Counted from the first letter of the stretch, positions 32,006-45,186 are shown. The stretch is 64,000 nt of DNA from Tillandsia leiboldiana (GCA_029204045.2 CM055067.1:23324838-23388837), one strand, 5' to 3'. Translations and numbers: made by a program. Notes: a model not told the origin generated them from the sequence alone.

Positions 32006-34677
32006 GGCCCCCGTGGCTTTCGTCCCGACAAAGGAACGGCCCCTAGAACCCAGACCACTCGAATCCTTTCAAGTGGGGAGATTTACAGGAAAGAGGTGAC
32101 ATTTGTTATTGAAACTATTTTCACTCAACCCACACGGGGTGAGGATTAAAAGTAGTACCCTTTTTGAAAAGCTATCTTGTTTTGAGAAGAGATCCATTTT
32201 TAATGATTTTTAGTTCTTTTTAGAAAACAGTTAGAAAACAAGTGTTTTACCCAAACCCCGAAGGGCTGATGCCTTTGTCCAATCAAACAAGAACAGACTC
32301 CAGCGGCCCTTCGATGCTTGGAAGAAAACCTTGGTAGACTAAAATCATGTGTATGTCGAAAAGGGTTCTGGGTTCTACGTAAGGCTAACACTAGTAAACT
32401 ACTACCACTGACACAGTGGCGACATCCCAAACAGGAGAAAGCAAGACCTCCCGGGACCACCGTTTACCCCAAACGGTTCCCGGTACAGACAAAGAATCCA
32501 CTACATCTACCAGACTCCACTCTGCTCCCAAGCACGAGTGCGAATGCATCCCACACTAAAAAGAAGTCCCGACCGCTCGGCCCACTACCCGGGCGAGGAT
32601 AACACTAAGTCCAGGAATGAAACATAAAGTGTGGATGTCTAAACATAAATAACCCTAGCCCAAGTGAGGGTTTTCTACTGGTCTGGTTACACATGCAACA
32701 TATGACGGGGGTGCTAGGTCAGGTTCCAAGATACTATAATTTAACAGATAGAAGGAAGTAAAAGATCACAAGATCGATAGATAATACTAGGAACAACAAT
32801 TCCTACACTCTAGCATGCTACCCAAGTCCAATCACTATCATGCATGATTCTATATCAATAGAATTAGAGCACAGTCCATAGATCCTGAAAGCAAAGCCAC
32901 CCACCTGAAGATGCTAACTGTCCAAGATCCAACAGCTGAAAACACCAGGAAATCCAAATCTCCAACTCTAACGGGTCCAGCAATACCCGCAAACTCTCCT
33001 GGGTACAACACAAGGCTACAGTTACACTTTATTCCCAAAATCTGCCAAGTATACAACACTAAAATGTCAGCCGCAAAGAAGCCGATCTTTCACCTGCAGA
33101 AAGAGCTCCAAAAATTCTGAAATAAATACCACAGCGATCCTCGCGTCGATACCTTCGAAACGGGTACCTGCACGCCCAATTCCGAGCACCGTAGGCCAAG
33201 TTACAAATTCCACTGTATCGGTGCGCAAAATCCCATAACCAAACAATTGTAAACTCTTGTACAGATAAAAAAGGAAAATGTATACCTTCGGGGATGTCTC
33301 CAAAAATTCCAAGAAAAATACAGTGATGATCCTCGCATCGAGTAGATGAAAAAAGTGTATAAGAGCGTCTCAATCCGATGTCCGAGCGCGGAGATAAAAT
33401 TCCATCAATCCGCTGTCCTCAAAAATCCACACAGCAAACAAGGTCCTCAGTGAGCATGGAAGAACTCCTTGAACAGCACAAAACCAGGAAATGTAGAAAA
33501 AACCAAAATCGTAGCCTTACCTGTCGCAAATCCAACGGCGAAGAAATCGCTCGAAAATATGGTCGGAGTAGGCCGGGGGAGCTCGTGCACCGAAACGCGA
33601 CGAAAGAAACACCGAAGAGAGAGCGTCGCGACGCGCCAAGAAAATAGGAACCTCGAAAATCGTGCCACGTAAAATCTCCAAACTCTGCAGAAAGGTGCAG
33701 CACTGCGAGGGGATCAACTTTACAGAAGACTTCCCGTCGGTTTGAAGCTCGGAAGTGCCAAAAAAACGAAGAGGAAGGGAGCTTGGGCTATTTATAGGCC
33801 GCAGAAAAACAAATGAGAAAATTCCAACCATGTCCCAACTTTCGGGCGCCCGAATCCGGGCGCAGAGGCGAATCACTATAGCCGCCCGAAAATTTTCCGT
33901 GCCGCCACGTCACCCGCACGGCAAACAGCTGTGCGGGGCGCGCCGGAAGTGGCCACGTGGCCCACCCGGTGGCCGACACGTGTCCCGCACAGCAAACAGC
34001 CGTGCGGGGCGCGTGTGGTGCCGCCGCGTGGCGCCTACCCGGTCAAATGGGTAGGTGGCGCCTGCCAGTGGCAGGGCGACACGCGTCCCTGCCACTGTCG
34101 CGGTCACACGTGCGGGCAGGCGCCGCTCTGGCCGCCTGCCACGCACGCGCCCCGAGGCGCCCGCCCGCGACCCCGTGCGCCGCGCCTCATGAGCCCGCGA
34201 GTAGCACGCCGACACGTGTCCCCTGCACCCGGTCCACGCACCCTACTTCGGGTTTCGTGGACCGCGCCGCGTGCACCGACCAATCGGGGACTGCCACGTG
34301 TCCACCCGCCTTGGTCCATGCACCGCCGCGCCTCCCAGTAGACCGCGCATCACGAGCCCGCCAATCAGGCGGCGCCACGTGTCCATGCGCCGGGTCCGTG
34401 CACCGAGCCGCGCCCCTTCGTGGACCGAGTGCTGCGGACCGGCCAATCACAAGCCGCCACGTGGCAGCCGGCGGTCCACGGCCCCTCCCATGCACCGAAA
34501 TTCAGCGAAAACTTCCGGAAGTCCGTTTTTGGGCATCCGGACTCAGAATCAAACAAGCAAATAGTCGTTTTCAAGCGTTTTTCCGCGCTGAATCCAAATC
34601 CAACCTCTGTTTGGCCCAAAATAATTTCAAAAATTCGGCAAATGTAGCCGAAGGCCAATCCAGCTGTGGATATCACA
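32006..34677 (-). repeat. Gypsy LTR G2, right segment
   Basis: Continues the LTR broken at 25383, giving about 3.88 kb in all. A TATA-like CTATAAATAG (sense) is at about 33788-33797. The GC-rich part 33880-34500 contains many CCACGTGG-type motifs and yields long spurious ORFs. The right edge at 34677 (sense TGTGATATCC, like TGTGAGGTCC in G4) is inferred. The next bases (CAGGG) do not match the left flank AAGTA, and neither a PPT nor an S2 continuation follows. Confidence 0.7.
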
Positions 34678-34883
34678 CAGGGTCTTACGCGACGGCACGA
34701 CAAAGGACGCACTGCCCCGAGGGAAGTAGTAGCAGGTGGCACCCTACTCTTAGTTTTTTTCCTTTCCGAGTAGTGCCTTGTTAGATATTAGGAGCATCCC
34801 ACTTCTCCACTTCTTGCTTTGTACTCCAACCCATATTTATTTAGGAAAGACCCCTTTCTAAGTATAATGTCGGTCTTCACTCC
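34678..34883. other. Unclassified spacer between G2 and the Gypsy relic GP
   Basis: About 200 bp with no recognisable LTR end, PBS, PPT or ORF; some may be degraded Gypsy coding DNA. Confidence 0.4.
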
Positions 34884-35468
34884 AGGAGGACCCTTAGAAG
34901 CGAATATTCTGTACCTTCCTGCCCAATAAGGTTGGGAAGGCTTAGTTGCCTTTGGGACTTAGTGGTTTCACCGCTAAGGGAATTCGAGGTGGTACTCGGA
35001 ATGGATTGGCTTACTGAGTATCAGGCGCTAATCGATTGTGAGAAACCGAGTTCGCCACCGAGCCTATTCCAGACACACAACCTATCACCAAGGCACCGCA
35101 TCGAATGGCGTTTGCGGAGCTAAAGGAGCTTAAGGCACAATTAGAAGACCTCTTGGATAAGGGGTTCATCAAACCGAGCGTGTCGTCTTGGGGCGCACTC
35201 GTGCTATTCGTACGGAAGAAGGACGGGAGTCTACGATTGTGCATCAACAATCGGGAAATAAATATGGTCATAGTGAAGAATAAGTACCCCTTACCTCGGA
35301 TTGATGACCTATTCGACCAACTACAAGGAGCGACGGTGTCCTCGAAGATTGATCTGCAGTCCGGCTATCGCCAGCTTAGAGTCCGGAGTGATGACATACT
35401 GAAAACAGCCTTTCGAACTCGGTATGGTCATTACGAGTTTACGGTTATGCCGTTTGGACTCACTAGCG
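34884..35468 (+). pseudogene. Gypsy protease/RT relic GP
   Basis: The plus strand first reads a protease tail (CPIRLGRLSCLWDLVV, VVLGMDWLTEYQALIDCEK) very like that of G1. After a gap in homology comes the RT N-terminal half: MAFAELKELKAQLEDLLDKGFIKPS, KKDGSLRLCINNRE, KYPLPRIDDLFDQLQGA, KIDLQSGYRQLR, and TAFRTRYGHYEF with VMPFGLT. The segment normally separating these parts is missing, so it is an internal deletion relic. RT stops at 35468, where the S3 LTR begins (flank TAGCG, 35464-35468). The rest should lie beyond S3 outside the window. Confidence 0.88.
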
Positions 35469-35853
35469 TGTTGGGTTATATCTAATATGGATCTAAATAG
35501 GGGAAAAAACACATAGAGGGGGGTGAATAGGTGTAAACAATAAACACTCAAAAATCTTTGCGTAACAAAACCCAATGCGGAAATGAAAAATAACACGCAA
35601 GATTTTTACGTGGAAAACTCCAAAACCAGGAGTAAAAAACCACGGGACCGATAACACGGTGAAATCAACTAAGATTATAACACGTACAAAGGTGATATAA
35701 CGCACTCACAGACGACTCATCCTTTTTCCATACGCTTCGAGTTGATCTTCTCCGCTCGCTCCGCAACGTGCCTCGAATCCACGATTTGCGTCCAACGCCG
35801 AATCCACGGCGTCCAACGTCGAGTCCACGACGTCTGACCGAATCCACGGTCTC
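35469..35853 (-). repeat. 3' LTR of S3, left segment
   Basis: The sense end ...ATAACCCAACA is at 35469. It includes the first part of a hairpin array (35765-35853): ACGCCG/CGGCGT, ACGTCG-AGTCCA-CGACGT and GACCG/CGGTC are perfect stems. It stops at GTCTC, where solo LTR 1 is inserted. Confidence 0.9.
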
Positions 35854-38800
35854 TGTGAGGACCTGGATCCCCACGACGAGACTACTGTTGCATCTACAGC
35901 TTCTGGAGGCCTATGTGGCGTGTCGGTGGTATTTGTGCACCAATTGGACACTAATGATGGACTCGGTGTGTGTAGTGGATCACGAGAGTAGTCTGATGAC
36001 CCCGTCGGATGCTTAGAAGTGGTTTCGCGCGCTATGGATATTAAAATTGGACTCGGTGCCAAGTTTGGACCAAGGAACACCTTTCCGGATGCCTTCGGCA
36101 ATTTTTAGAGTTGGAATTTGGCAAAATGGACTTCGGATTTGGATTCAGCGCGCGAAAACGATGAAAATGGACTATTCACCTGTATTTTTCGGAGTCCGGA
36201 TGTTTCGGCACGTTTTTTGAGGCAAGGGTACTGTTCCGGCCGGCGGCAGCGGCGGCGGGCAGCGGCGACTGGCGGAGGAGCGCGGTGGCGGGGTGAGGCA
36301 CAGCCGCTCGGTCCACCGGGCGAGGTGTGCAACAGGGGCTTGGACGCGTGGCGGCCCCGGAGTGGCGGGCGCACGAGCGCGCGGCCTACGGGAGTGCGGC
36401 CTGGTGCATGGACCGGGTGGGGCCACGTGGAGGCCACTGATTGGCCGGTCAACGTGCACGCGGTCCACGGAACGGGTGCAGGCCGCCTCGGGGCACGTGT
36501 GTGCAGGGTGGCAGGCGGCGGCGCAGGCGCGCACGTGGGCGCGGTCGGGGGCTGAGTGCGGTCCACGCGTCGGCATCTCCGCGCGCCACGTGTCGAGCAG
36601 CGGATGGCCGGTGTGGCTGTCCGCTGTTCGGGTGCGACGTGGCAGGCCGTGGGTGTTTCGGGCGGCTACAGTGTTGGGCCTGGCCCAACACTGTTCACAC
36701 CCGATTCTGCCTGCGCCCGGAAATTTCGGCCCAAAGGCACATTTTCGGGATTTTTCGAGTGGGCTTATAAATAGGCCCTTTGCACTGCCCTTTTCGGGCT
36801 TTTCCCAAGCTCTCCGGCCTGAGGGCCCTTCACCAAATTTGTTTCTCACCTTGTCACGCATCTTGTGGAGGAAGCTCGGAATTTTTGGAAGGCGCGGCAT
36901 CGACGACTTCGGCATCGTGGCACTGAGCGACATATTTTCATCGCAGGCCCGTTATCGTCGCAGTTTGGTATGAGAGGTCCACAGAGCTACCCCGATAATA
37001 TTTTTGGATGATTTATGCGCCATCGGATTCACGAGAGGTAGATATACAATTCTTGTATTGTCCACTTTTCTCAGATTTGAGCTCTGTTTGGGGTTCCGAG
37101 TACGTTTTTAACCCTCCTTGCCGCTGATGGAAATTCTGGACAGCGACATCTTGCCGGATTTTTATCTCCGCAACCGGGCATCGGATGGAGACGAACCTGT
37201 GGACATTTTTCATCTACTCGACGCGAGGATTGTGACAGTATTTTTATTGGATTTTTCTGAGGCTTGCCCGGAGGTATACTTTTCTCCCTTTATCTATACA
37301 AGAGTTTACAGATGTGTCGTTGTGTGTTTGTGAGCGCCCTGTATTGTGGAATTTGTAACTCGGCCTACGGGGCTCGGAATTTGACGTGCAGGTACTTGTT
37401 TCGAAGGTATCGACGTGACGATCGCGACAATATTTATTTTGGAATTTTCTGAGTTCTCTCTGCAGGTGAGATAATTACATCTTTGGGACTGATTTTCAGA
37501 CTATGTGTACTTGGTTAAATTTTGGAATAAAAGTGTAATGTTGGGCCTTATTGTTGTACCCAGGGGTGTTTGCAAGTGTTGCTGGACCCGTTGGATCTGC
37601 AGACTTTGATTTCGGGGTACTTTCAGCTGTTTGGAGCCGAGGCTTTCGCGACGTGCACCGAGGATGCAGTTTCGGCAGAATTTGGACTGTGAGCGTCTGC
37701 ACACTTCACCGACTTCAGGTTTGCCTTGGTTTAAGCGCTTCAGGTGGGTAAGCTTAATATTGATAAGGTTTTATATTCTGGTGAATGTAAATGCATTTGT
37801 GGGGATGTCACCCCTCTATGACTGACATCAGGCAAAATGGATGTACAACCGATATGAGCGAGAGGTAAGCAAGGAATAGCCTACTTGGGGGAGTGTGGCA
37901 TACCATAGTAGGAATATTTTAGCGTGCTTTGATAATATATGTTTCACCCACTTCTATTGTTTCTGAGGACAAAAGCATGCTTGTATGGTCATGTAGTTAG
38001 GCCATCTTTTACTGCTGCACTACTTATTGGAACTTGACTTAGGAGAAACCATGCTTTTCCTTTCTTCTTCTTTGTTAGTCAAGTGGTCAGTGTTGCTCGG
38101 GTTCGAGCAGGGGTCTGGGTAGTGTAGTCAGGACTTGGTGTCTGGGACAGGTTGGATTAGTTGTGGGGCTTTGCGGCAACCGTGGATATTGGGCGGTTGA
38201 CCGGATATTTATTTATGCACCAGATTGGGCATCTGAATTCTCTAGTGGACAGAGTTCCCCACGATTTGAGTACTTTTGCATTTGATTGAGGACCGAGGCT
38301 TTCTTTAGTGGTTGGGCTTTCCCACTTTGATCAGAGTCATGATCCAGTCCTGCTTTGGTTACTTATCACACCGGCGCGGTTATTGCCCGGTGATGCTTTT
38401 ACCACACCGGCGCGGTTATTGCCCGGTGATGCTTTCGTCGTGTGGGTCGCTCCCCTCGAGATCCCCTCCGGAGGCTGGGGCCAGACAGTTATTGACAGTT
38501 TTTGCTATCACATCGGCGCGGTTATTGCCCGATGATGACGGCGGCAGCAGGCAGTACCAGTTTCACTGGTGACACTAGATTGAGTTTATTTCAGGCTTTT
38601 ACTTTATTGTTGCACTCGTGTCAGGGGGACCGAGTGGAGTCTAGTAGCTTTGTTTAGACAAGTGCTAGTGTTGTCGGGAACCATTTGGGGATTGACGGTG
38701 GTCCCGAGGTCGTTGTGAGTTAGTCGACCGTTGTGCGAGAGGTTTGGTGATCTTGAGGCTATTCGTTCTGAGAGAGAGAGTGGATTTTGACTATAGCCTG

Positions 38801-39659
38801 CATGAGCCGCTACTCGATAGCGAGTTAGTCCGTTTGGACGCCCTACGTAATTCCTGCCCGTCAGAGGGAGGTGGTCGTAGGTGGGGCGCAGGTTTGACTG
38901 GACCAGATGTGGCAGTCAGCTCGATTGGGTCGATTGTGCACTTCATGTGCTAGTGGTTGCATACCATACTTTGTTTCTCCCCTCTTGAGCATTTAGATGG
39001 AGGCTTGGTAGCTGTTAGGTGACATCAGCATTCTTGTTCAGTTCCCACTTCTTTGGTTATATTATGTCTCTTGAGGACTTAGTGGGCAGACCGTCGGGTC
39101 TGGCGGTGGTACCCACTGAGAACTCCCTTTTGGTGTAGTGCTCACACCCTTTGGGGGTTTTCCCCTCCTTTTTCCTTCCTCTCATTTGTTTTGCAGAGTC
39201 TTAGCGGGTGTTGCTGATTCTGCGGTTGTTGATCGAGGCGAGGGAGTCGCGAGCTAGATCCCTACCCATCGTTGGAGAGTAGCGGTACCCCTTGAGAGGA
39301 GATCTTCAGTAGATTAGTTGTTTTATTTTCCTCTTTTGAGAGACTGTTGTAGTGAGGATATATCATGTATTGAGAGACTGTACACTGATGTATTTATTGG
39401 AGATATCTCCCTGTTGAGTTTTGAGCTGTGTATATGAGGATATTGTACCATTATTATTTTGGGAGATGGACATTGTTGTATTATTTCCAGCTGTACAGTG
39501 GTTGATTTTAGTTATATAGCAGGTTTTTCATTTATATCTCTGATATCTGTTTAGCTGTAGTACTTTTCTTGCAGGTAGGACGCTTCGCCTATGCAGGTTG
39601 GCATAGGTGGCGGATCTGTTGGCGAGCCCGGGTCGCAGTTTCGACCCCGGGGCGTGACA
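35854..39659 (+). mobile_element. Gypsy solo LTR 1 (3806 bp, plus strand)
   Basis: It starts TGTGAGGACC and ends CGGGGCGTGACA, flanked by GTCTC (35849-35853 and 39660-39664). It is the same family as G2, solo LTR 2 and G4. A TATA box CTTATAAATAGG is at 36764-36775. The GC-rich part 36230-36600 gives spurious ORFs on both strands. A 36-bp repeat with CACCGG..CCGGTG arms lies at 38367-38435 with a third partial copy near 38510. No internal domain, PBS or PPT, so it arose by LTR-LTR recombination. Confidence 0.93.
36764..36775 (+). promoter_or_regulatory. TATA box of Gypsy solo LTR 1
   Basis: CTTATAAATAGG about 0.9 kb into the LTR; comparable sites are CTATAAATAG in G2 (about 33788) and CTTTATAAAAG in the chimera (about 47767). 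Confidence 0.65.
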
Positions 39660-39664
39660 GTCTC

Positions 39665-40527
39665 CACCAGGTAGTACGTCTCGATCTCACGAACGTACCT
39701 CGCTCCAAATCCACGAGAGCGGTAGCACCTTGAATCCACAAGGCCACGCGAATCCACGCGTCGATTTTGGGGAAAATCGTTGTTTTGTTGGTGGTGATGA
39801 TCCGCCGAGTACTTAGATCAAAGATAGATCGGAAATACCATCTAAGTATTCATTAATTTGATTCTACTCAAAATCTGAGTAAGATAACCAGAATCAAATT
39901 AATCAATATAGATGAAGAAGCATAGAATTAAATCTAGTTATTTCCTTTCTTCTCTATATGTGGATTTATAAGTTTTTCTCCGTTAATATTTTTCCGTCAT
40001 TTCCCGGAGTACAAAAACTTATTGTGGATTCCCTTCGGTCTCTCCAAAGAAATGAGATTAGGGTTTATTTATAGGTTAGAAACCATTGGAAGAGAATAAG
40101 AATAAAAAACTAACCATATCTGGAAATTTTCGGGTCGACGGTCCGGACTGAAATAATGCGATCTGGACTGTCGTCATTAAACAGAATTTTTCCAGAAAAA
40201 CCACGTTCGGGGTCCGGACTGAACAAGATGTGTTCCGGACTGGATTTGCGCATAAACTACCCTATGTTCGGGGTCCGGACTATAGTACCCTGATCCAGAT
40301 CCTGAACATATAACATGTCCAGTTTTTGATTTTTATGCGATTAGAAATCCATCCAAGTGTTTCTACACTATGAGAAGTATTCGGATCACCAAACTTATTT
40401 AGTTAAACGTACCTGATCCTTTTGAATTCTTCTTTCTTGAGATTGAGGTATATGATCCAAGCTTCTTCATCTTCAATCTTCAAAACTTAACCACTTCACG
40501 AAATACGCCAAGACAAATTCCTTAACA
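39665..40527 (-). repeat. 3' LTR of S3, right segment
   Basis: It resumes with the rest of the hairpin array (39690-39760, including CTTG/CAAG and ACGCG/CGCGT stems). Then come the TATA region (TATAAATAAACCC in sense, about 40065) and a palindrome cluster of the CCGGACC type (40135-40310). The sense start TGTTAAGG is at 40527. S3 LTR total is about 1248 bp. Confidence 0.9.
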
Positions 40528-41186
40528 ATCTCCTCCTTTGGCAGTTTCGTGACAAAACATAGATCCACTTAAGAAAATTCAAAAAGATATTTTTGTTGCC
40601 ATCACCATACAACAAAAATTTACATTTGAGATCCAAATAAACTAAATACATGAGATAAACTCCTTAAACAGACTCTAGACTTAGACATCTGTACTCTCTG
40701 CAAGAAGAGATAATTCTTGACAAGTGAAATCATTAGATACCTCAAGAATTTAACATTCAAAAAAAAACAACCAGAGAGATGAAGTTTATACACATATGAC
40801 ATTTATGAAATCAGATATGTATTAAGATAACAATGAGAAATAGACATATCCTCTAAGCATTAAAATCCAAATGTCATAAGTTTGTTAGTCAACAACAACT
40901 TATTAGTAATATTACATGCCCAAATAGTTAGTCGAATAGTCAGTCGAGGCATGCATTCAATCACAATACAAAAACCAAAGTTGTTGTATACTTACCTTCC
41001 AGGTTTCAGTATCCAAAAGTTCTCACAAACTTGTCAAACCATTGTTCACCATTGTTCATATCTCTCTCCCCCTTTTTGTCACAAAAATAGCCAAGATTAC
41101 AAAATAAAAGGGAGTTAACAAGTTCAAAAACAAAAGGAAATGTAAGAACTAAAACTAAAAACCTATAAAACAAAAGATTAAAAGAA
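40528..41186 (-). other. S3 PPT and 3' untranslated region
   Basis: The PPT next to the LTR reads AAAGGAGGAGAT in sense (40528-40539), altered from AAAGGGGGAGAT. A second PPT-like AAAAAGGGGGAGAG is near 41068-41082. Otherwise it matches 22704-23347 of S2. No ORF. Confidence 0.8.
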
Positions 41187-41334
41187 TCAATTGTCCGACT
41201 CTGAGTCCTCAGAGCTACTACAGCCCATTTTAGAAAACATCTTCTTCATCAACTTTTTCATCGAAGTAAACTTCTTTGTCAGAGTGATCTGGGCTGCGGT
41301 GATGAGTTCAAGCTCCTCAAAAATGCGCTTCTGC

Positions 41335-44300
41335 TGTCACGCCCCGGGGTCGAAACTGCGACCCGAGCTCGCCAACAGATCTGCCGTCGACACGGGAAGC
41401 CCCGCACCGACGAAGCGTCTAACCTGCAAAAGATAGAACTACAGCTACACAGATATCAGAGAAAGAAAATAAAAGCTGTAATATAAAATCCAACTACTAT
41501 AAAGCTGAAAATAAATACAAAGTCCATCTCCCAAATACCTGAATAATACAAAGTCAGATACAAATAAAAAATCCACCTATACAACATCTATGAATCCAGA
41601 AGGGAGATAACTAAAACTGGAAATAATACAATACACAGTGAATCCCACAGTCCGGGATGGTACATCTACCTCACTCTAAAAGAACTATGCTGGTAGGGAA
41701 CTATCTCGCGACTCCCTGTCCTCGGTCCGTCGCGCCAGCTCGGGCAAGAATGGAAAGAAAAGCCTCAGCAACCTGTCACCGACAGAGGGTGTGAGAACTA
41801 CATCCTACAGTAGTTCTCAGTGGGTACCGTCTCCAAGACCCACGGTCTGCCCACTAAGTCTACTAGAGGCAAAGATAACAGAAAAAGACTGTGATAATGA
41901 AAACTAAGCTGGAAAAGTATCTACAGCTATCATGCCTCTATCTACTATGCTCAAAGGGAAAAACACAGATGATGGTATGCATCCACTCGATACTGCTAAT
42001 ATGTCTCAAGTATCATGCTCAAAGTAAAACTCATCTATGAACATGCTATGAAACTCTCACATATCACCCAATCTCAATGACTGTCCCTCTTTGGACCAGT
42101 CAAGCCTGCGCTCATCTACTGTCACTCATGCCCAAACAGGGCTTGGTCTTACGTAGGGTGTCCCTCAAGGACTATCTCAGTAACCACATCGCAGCCTCGT
42201 CAGACTCGGTATCATCATCGCATCCGGAGCGTAGCTCGCGGGGAGCGACCCCGCGAACTCAAGTATCTCACAACTGGCATAAAATCCCAGGCTCAGCAGG
42301 CTGTAATCCACGATCAAACAGATCGGAACTCAATGCTCAACTAGCTTAACTCGGTCGGAGAAAGACTCCACGACTCAATCAGGAAAAGCCCACACAATCT
42401 CAAAGCTATGTCAGAGAAACCTCGATGACTCAATCTCAGAAAGCTAACCCACTAAAAGAAAGTACAACATAGCTGGGACCGCCGTCAATCCAAACGGCTC
42501 CCAAAAAATGACACCCCACTCATAGGCGAGAAGAACCGACTGACGCAGCAAAGGTCCGAGAATCCCGTTAGGCCGGTGCCTAGAACCCCAATAAAACAAG
42601 AACAGACTCTAGGCTCAGCCTATCGAAGTTCTCAATCCTTTACCGTTCAGGGATTCGGCCCCTCTCGGTTAAAGTGGGAAACCATCTCAACCTACCAAAC
42701 TCACGGGCTGGAGATGCTCTACAGCCAGATCCGCGAAGGGTCCGAAAACCTCGGGAGACTAATACCTACGACCCCAATCAAACAAGAACAGGCTATAGGC
42801 GTAGCCTCCCGTTGCTTTCGACCCCAGAAAGAAATCAGCCCTTAGAACCCAGACCACCCGAATCATCTCGAGTGGGTAACTTTATAAGAAACGGTGACAT
42901 TTATTACAGAAAACCATTTGATCTTAGAGAAATCCATTTTTTTTTATGATTTTTAGTCTTTTTAGGAAAACAATTTGAAAACAAGTTTTATGTCCAAACC
43001 TCGAAGAGCTAATGCCCTTGTCCTATCAAACAAGAACAGACTCAGGCGACCCTGCGAGGCTTGGAAGAAAACATTGGCTGACTAAAATCATGTGTGCGTC
43101 CAAAAAGGTTCTGGGTTCAAGGTTCTGCTGTCACTAGTACACTACTGCCACTACCACTGTAGTGACAACCAACCAGAGAAATACCCAAAGATCCGGGCCA
43201 CCGTTTTCCCAAAACGGTTCCAAAAACACTAACACTGGCCTAACACGGCTACCAGACCCCACTCAGCCCCCAGGCCCGAGTGCAACATACGTCCCACAAT
43301 GCCCTAACCACTCGGCCCACTACCCGGGCGAGGAACTCTATGTCCAGAAAGAAATGCAATGTGTGGGATGTCTAAAGCATAAAAGAAACTAGCCCAGATT
43401 AAGGTTCTCTACGGTCTGGCTAAACACATGCAACATATGACGGGGGTGCTAGTCAAGGTTCCAATAATACACTTGTTCTAGCATGCTGAATCCTATCATA
43501 ACAGAATTAGAAGGAAGTCCGCAGACTTAGAGAAAATCCAACCCACCTCGGTAAGCCACCAATTTCTCGTAGACACTTGCAATTGTCCTCCACGCGATTC
43601 CTTGCCTCCACCGGAGTTCGCACGCAAAACGGAGCACACTGCCGGAGTCCGCACGCAAAACGGAGCACGGTGCCGGAGTCCGCACCCAAAACGGTGCATG
43701 CCGCCGGAGTCCACACGCAAAACGGAGCACGGTGCCGGAGTCCGCACGCAAAATGGAGTTCTCACGCAAAACGGTGCAAGCCGCCGAAGTCCGAACGCAA
43801 AACGGAGCACGGTGCCGGAGTCCGCACGCAAAATGGAGCACGGTGCCGGAGTCCCCACACAAAACAGAGTCCGCACGCAAAACGGTGCACGCCAACGGAG
43901 TTCGCACGCAAAACGGAGCACGGTGCCGGAGTCCTTACGCAAAACGGAGTCCGCACGCAAAACGATGCACGCCGCCGGAGTCCGCACGCAAAACAGAGCA
44001 CGGTGCCGGAGTCCGCACACAAAACGGAGTACGCACGCAAAACGGTGCACACCGTCGGAGTCCACACGCAAAACGGAGCACGGTGCGGGAGTCCGCACGC
44101 AAAACGGAGCACTGTGCAGGAGTCCGCACGCAAAACGGAGTCCGCACGCAAAACGGTGAGGTAAACAACAGTCCCTAACAAACATAAGGACAAGGGGTAA
44201 AAACCCAAAAATCCAAAAGGGTGAACCCCAAAACTGTGCCGAAAAACACTGCAAAAAGACGAGCAAAATCAACCTTAAAGTCGGCGCTTCGCCAAACAAG

Positions 44301-45186
44301 CACCCACGCGTTTGCCCGGCTCCAAAGGACACTTTGCGCGCGCTCCACGGCACAAGCGGTGCACTCGCGGCACCCCGAAATCTCTCCCAATCGCTCTCTC
44401 TCTCTCTCTCCCTCTCGCGTGCACAGGCGAAGCAAAAGAGGAAAAAGGGAGAAAAAGGGGTCCATTTGGGCTTAAATAGCCCAAACGCGAAGATTCGGGC
44501 GCCCGAATCCCACATTTGGGCGCCCGAAACCCCCTTCGGGCGCAGCTACCCCGAAGAAATTCCCGCGCCGCGCGTTCCACCGCTGGCTGCCACGTGGCAG
44601 CACCGTGCGACCCGCGCCCAGGCGCGACCAGCTGGAGGCCGCCACGTGGCGGCACGACTCCACACCGCGACCACGCGCGCTAGGGACGCGTCCCCTCGCG
44701 CGCTGCGGGCGAACCGGCGCCCGCCACGTGTCGCGATCCGCGCGATTTTCGCGCAGCCCGCGCCGCGTGTCGCCACCCGCGCACCCCGCGCTACTTCCCC
44801 GCGCACGCGTCAACGCGTGGGCTGGCGCGCCCAATGCGCTGCGGCCGCGTGGCGCCTCCGACGTGCGCCCACACCCCGCGCCAGCGCCTGGGCCGCCGCG
44901 CTCCCCGCCTGCGCCTGTGACCGGATAGACCAACCCGCGCCCGCCACGTGGCAGCGGCGCGGGTTCGGTGCTCCCGGTGCACGCGGGTGGGCCGTGGACC
45001 GGCCCACAACTAAAAATGGGCCCGTTAGCCCATTTACGCCCGAAAATAGCCAATTTTGACTGTTTTCGCGCGCTGAGTCCGTTTTTGGCATCCATTCGAC
45101 GCACAACGGACTCGATACACCAAAAATAGGTGTTTTCTCACCACCAAGCACACGGTCGAGTCGCACGGGGATTCCGGGACACCACA
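41335..45186 (-). mobile_element. Gypsy solo LTR 2 (3852 bp, minus strand)
   Basis: In sense TGTGGTGTCCCGGAATCC...CGGGGTCGTGAC-type end; on the plus strand it starts TGTCACGCCCCGGGG at 41335 and ends CCGGGACACCACA at 45186. Flanked by TCTGC (41330-41334 and 45187-45191). A 31-bp minisatellite is at 43600-44160. A weak TATA-like CTATTTAAG (sense) is near 44470. GC-rich 44560-45000 yields long spurious ORFs. No internal domain. Confidence 0.93.
43600..44160. repeat. 31-bp minisatellite in solo LTR 2
   Basis: About 18 diverged copies of a unit such as GAGTCCGCACGCAAAACGG + AGCACGGTGCCG, some truncated to 18 bp. All overlapping ORFs on both strands simply read this repeat. A related array lies at 57090-57335 in the G4 LTR. 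Confidence 0.9.

Noticed and set aside
33755..34784. Overlapping 100-275-aa ORFs
   Set aside because: GC-rich LTR sequence open on both strands with no recognisable domain.
36105..36973. Proline/arginine-rich ORFs around 36.2-36.9 kb
   Set aside because: GC-rich promoter region of solo LTR 1, open in both directions, no homology.
43496..44515. Long Cys/Arg-rich or Lys-rich ORFs on both strands
   Set aside because: Products of the 31-bp minisatellite in solo LTR 2.
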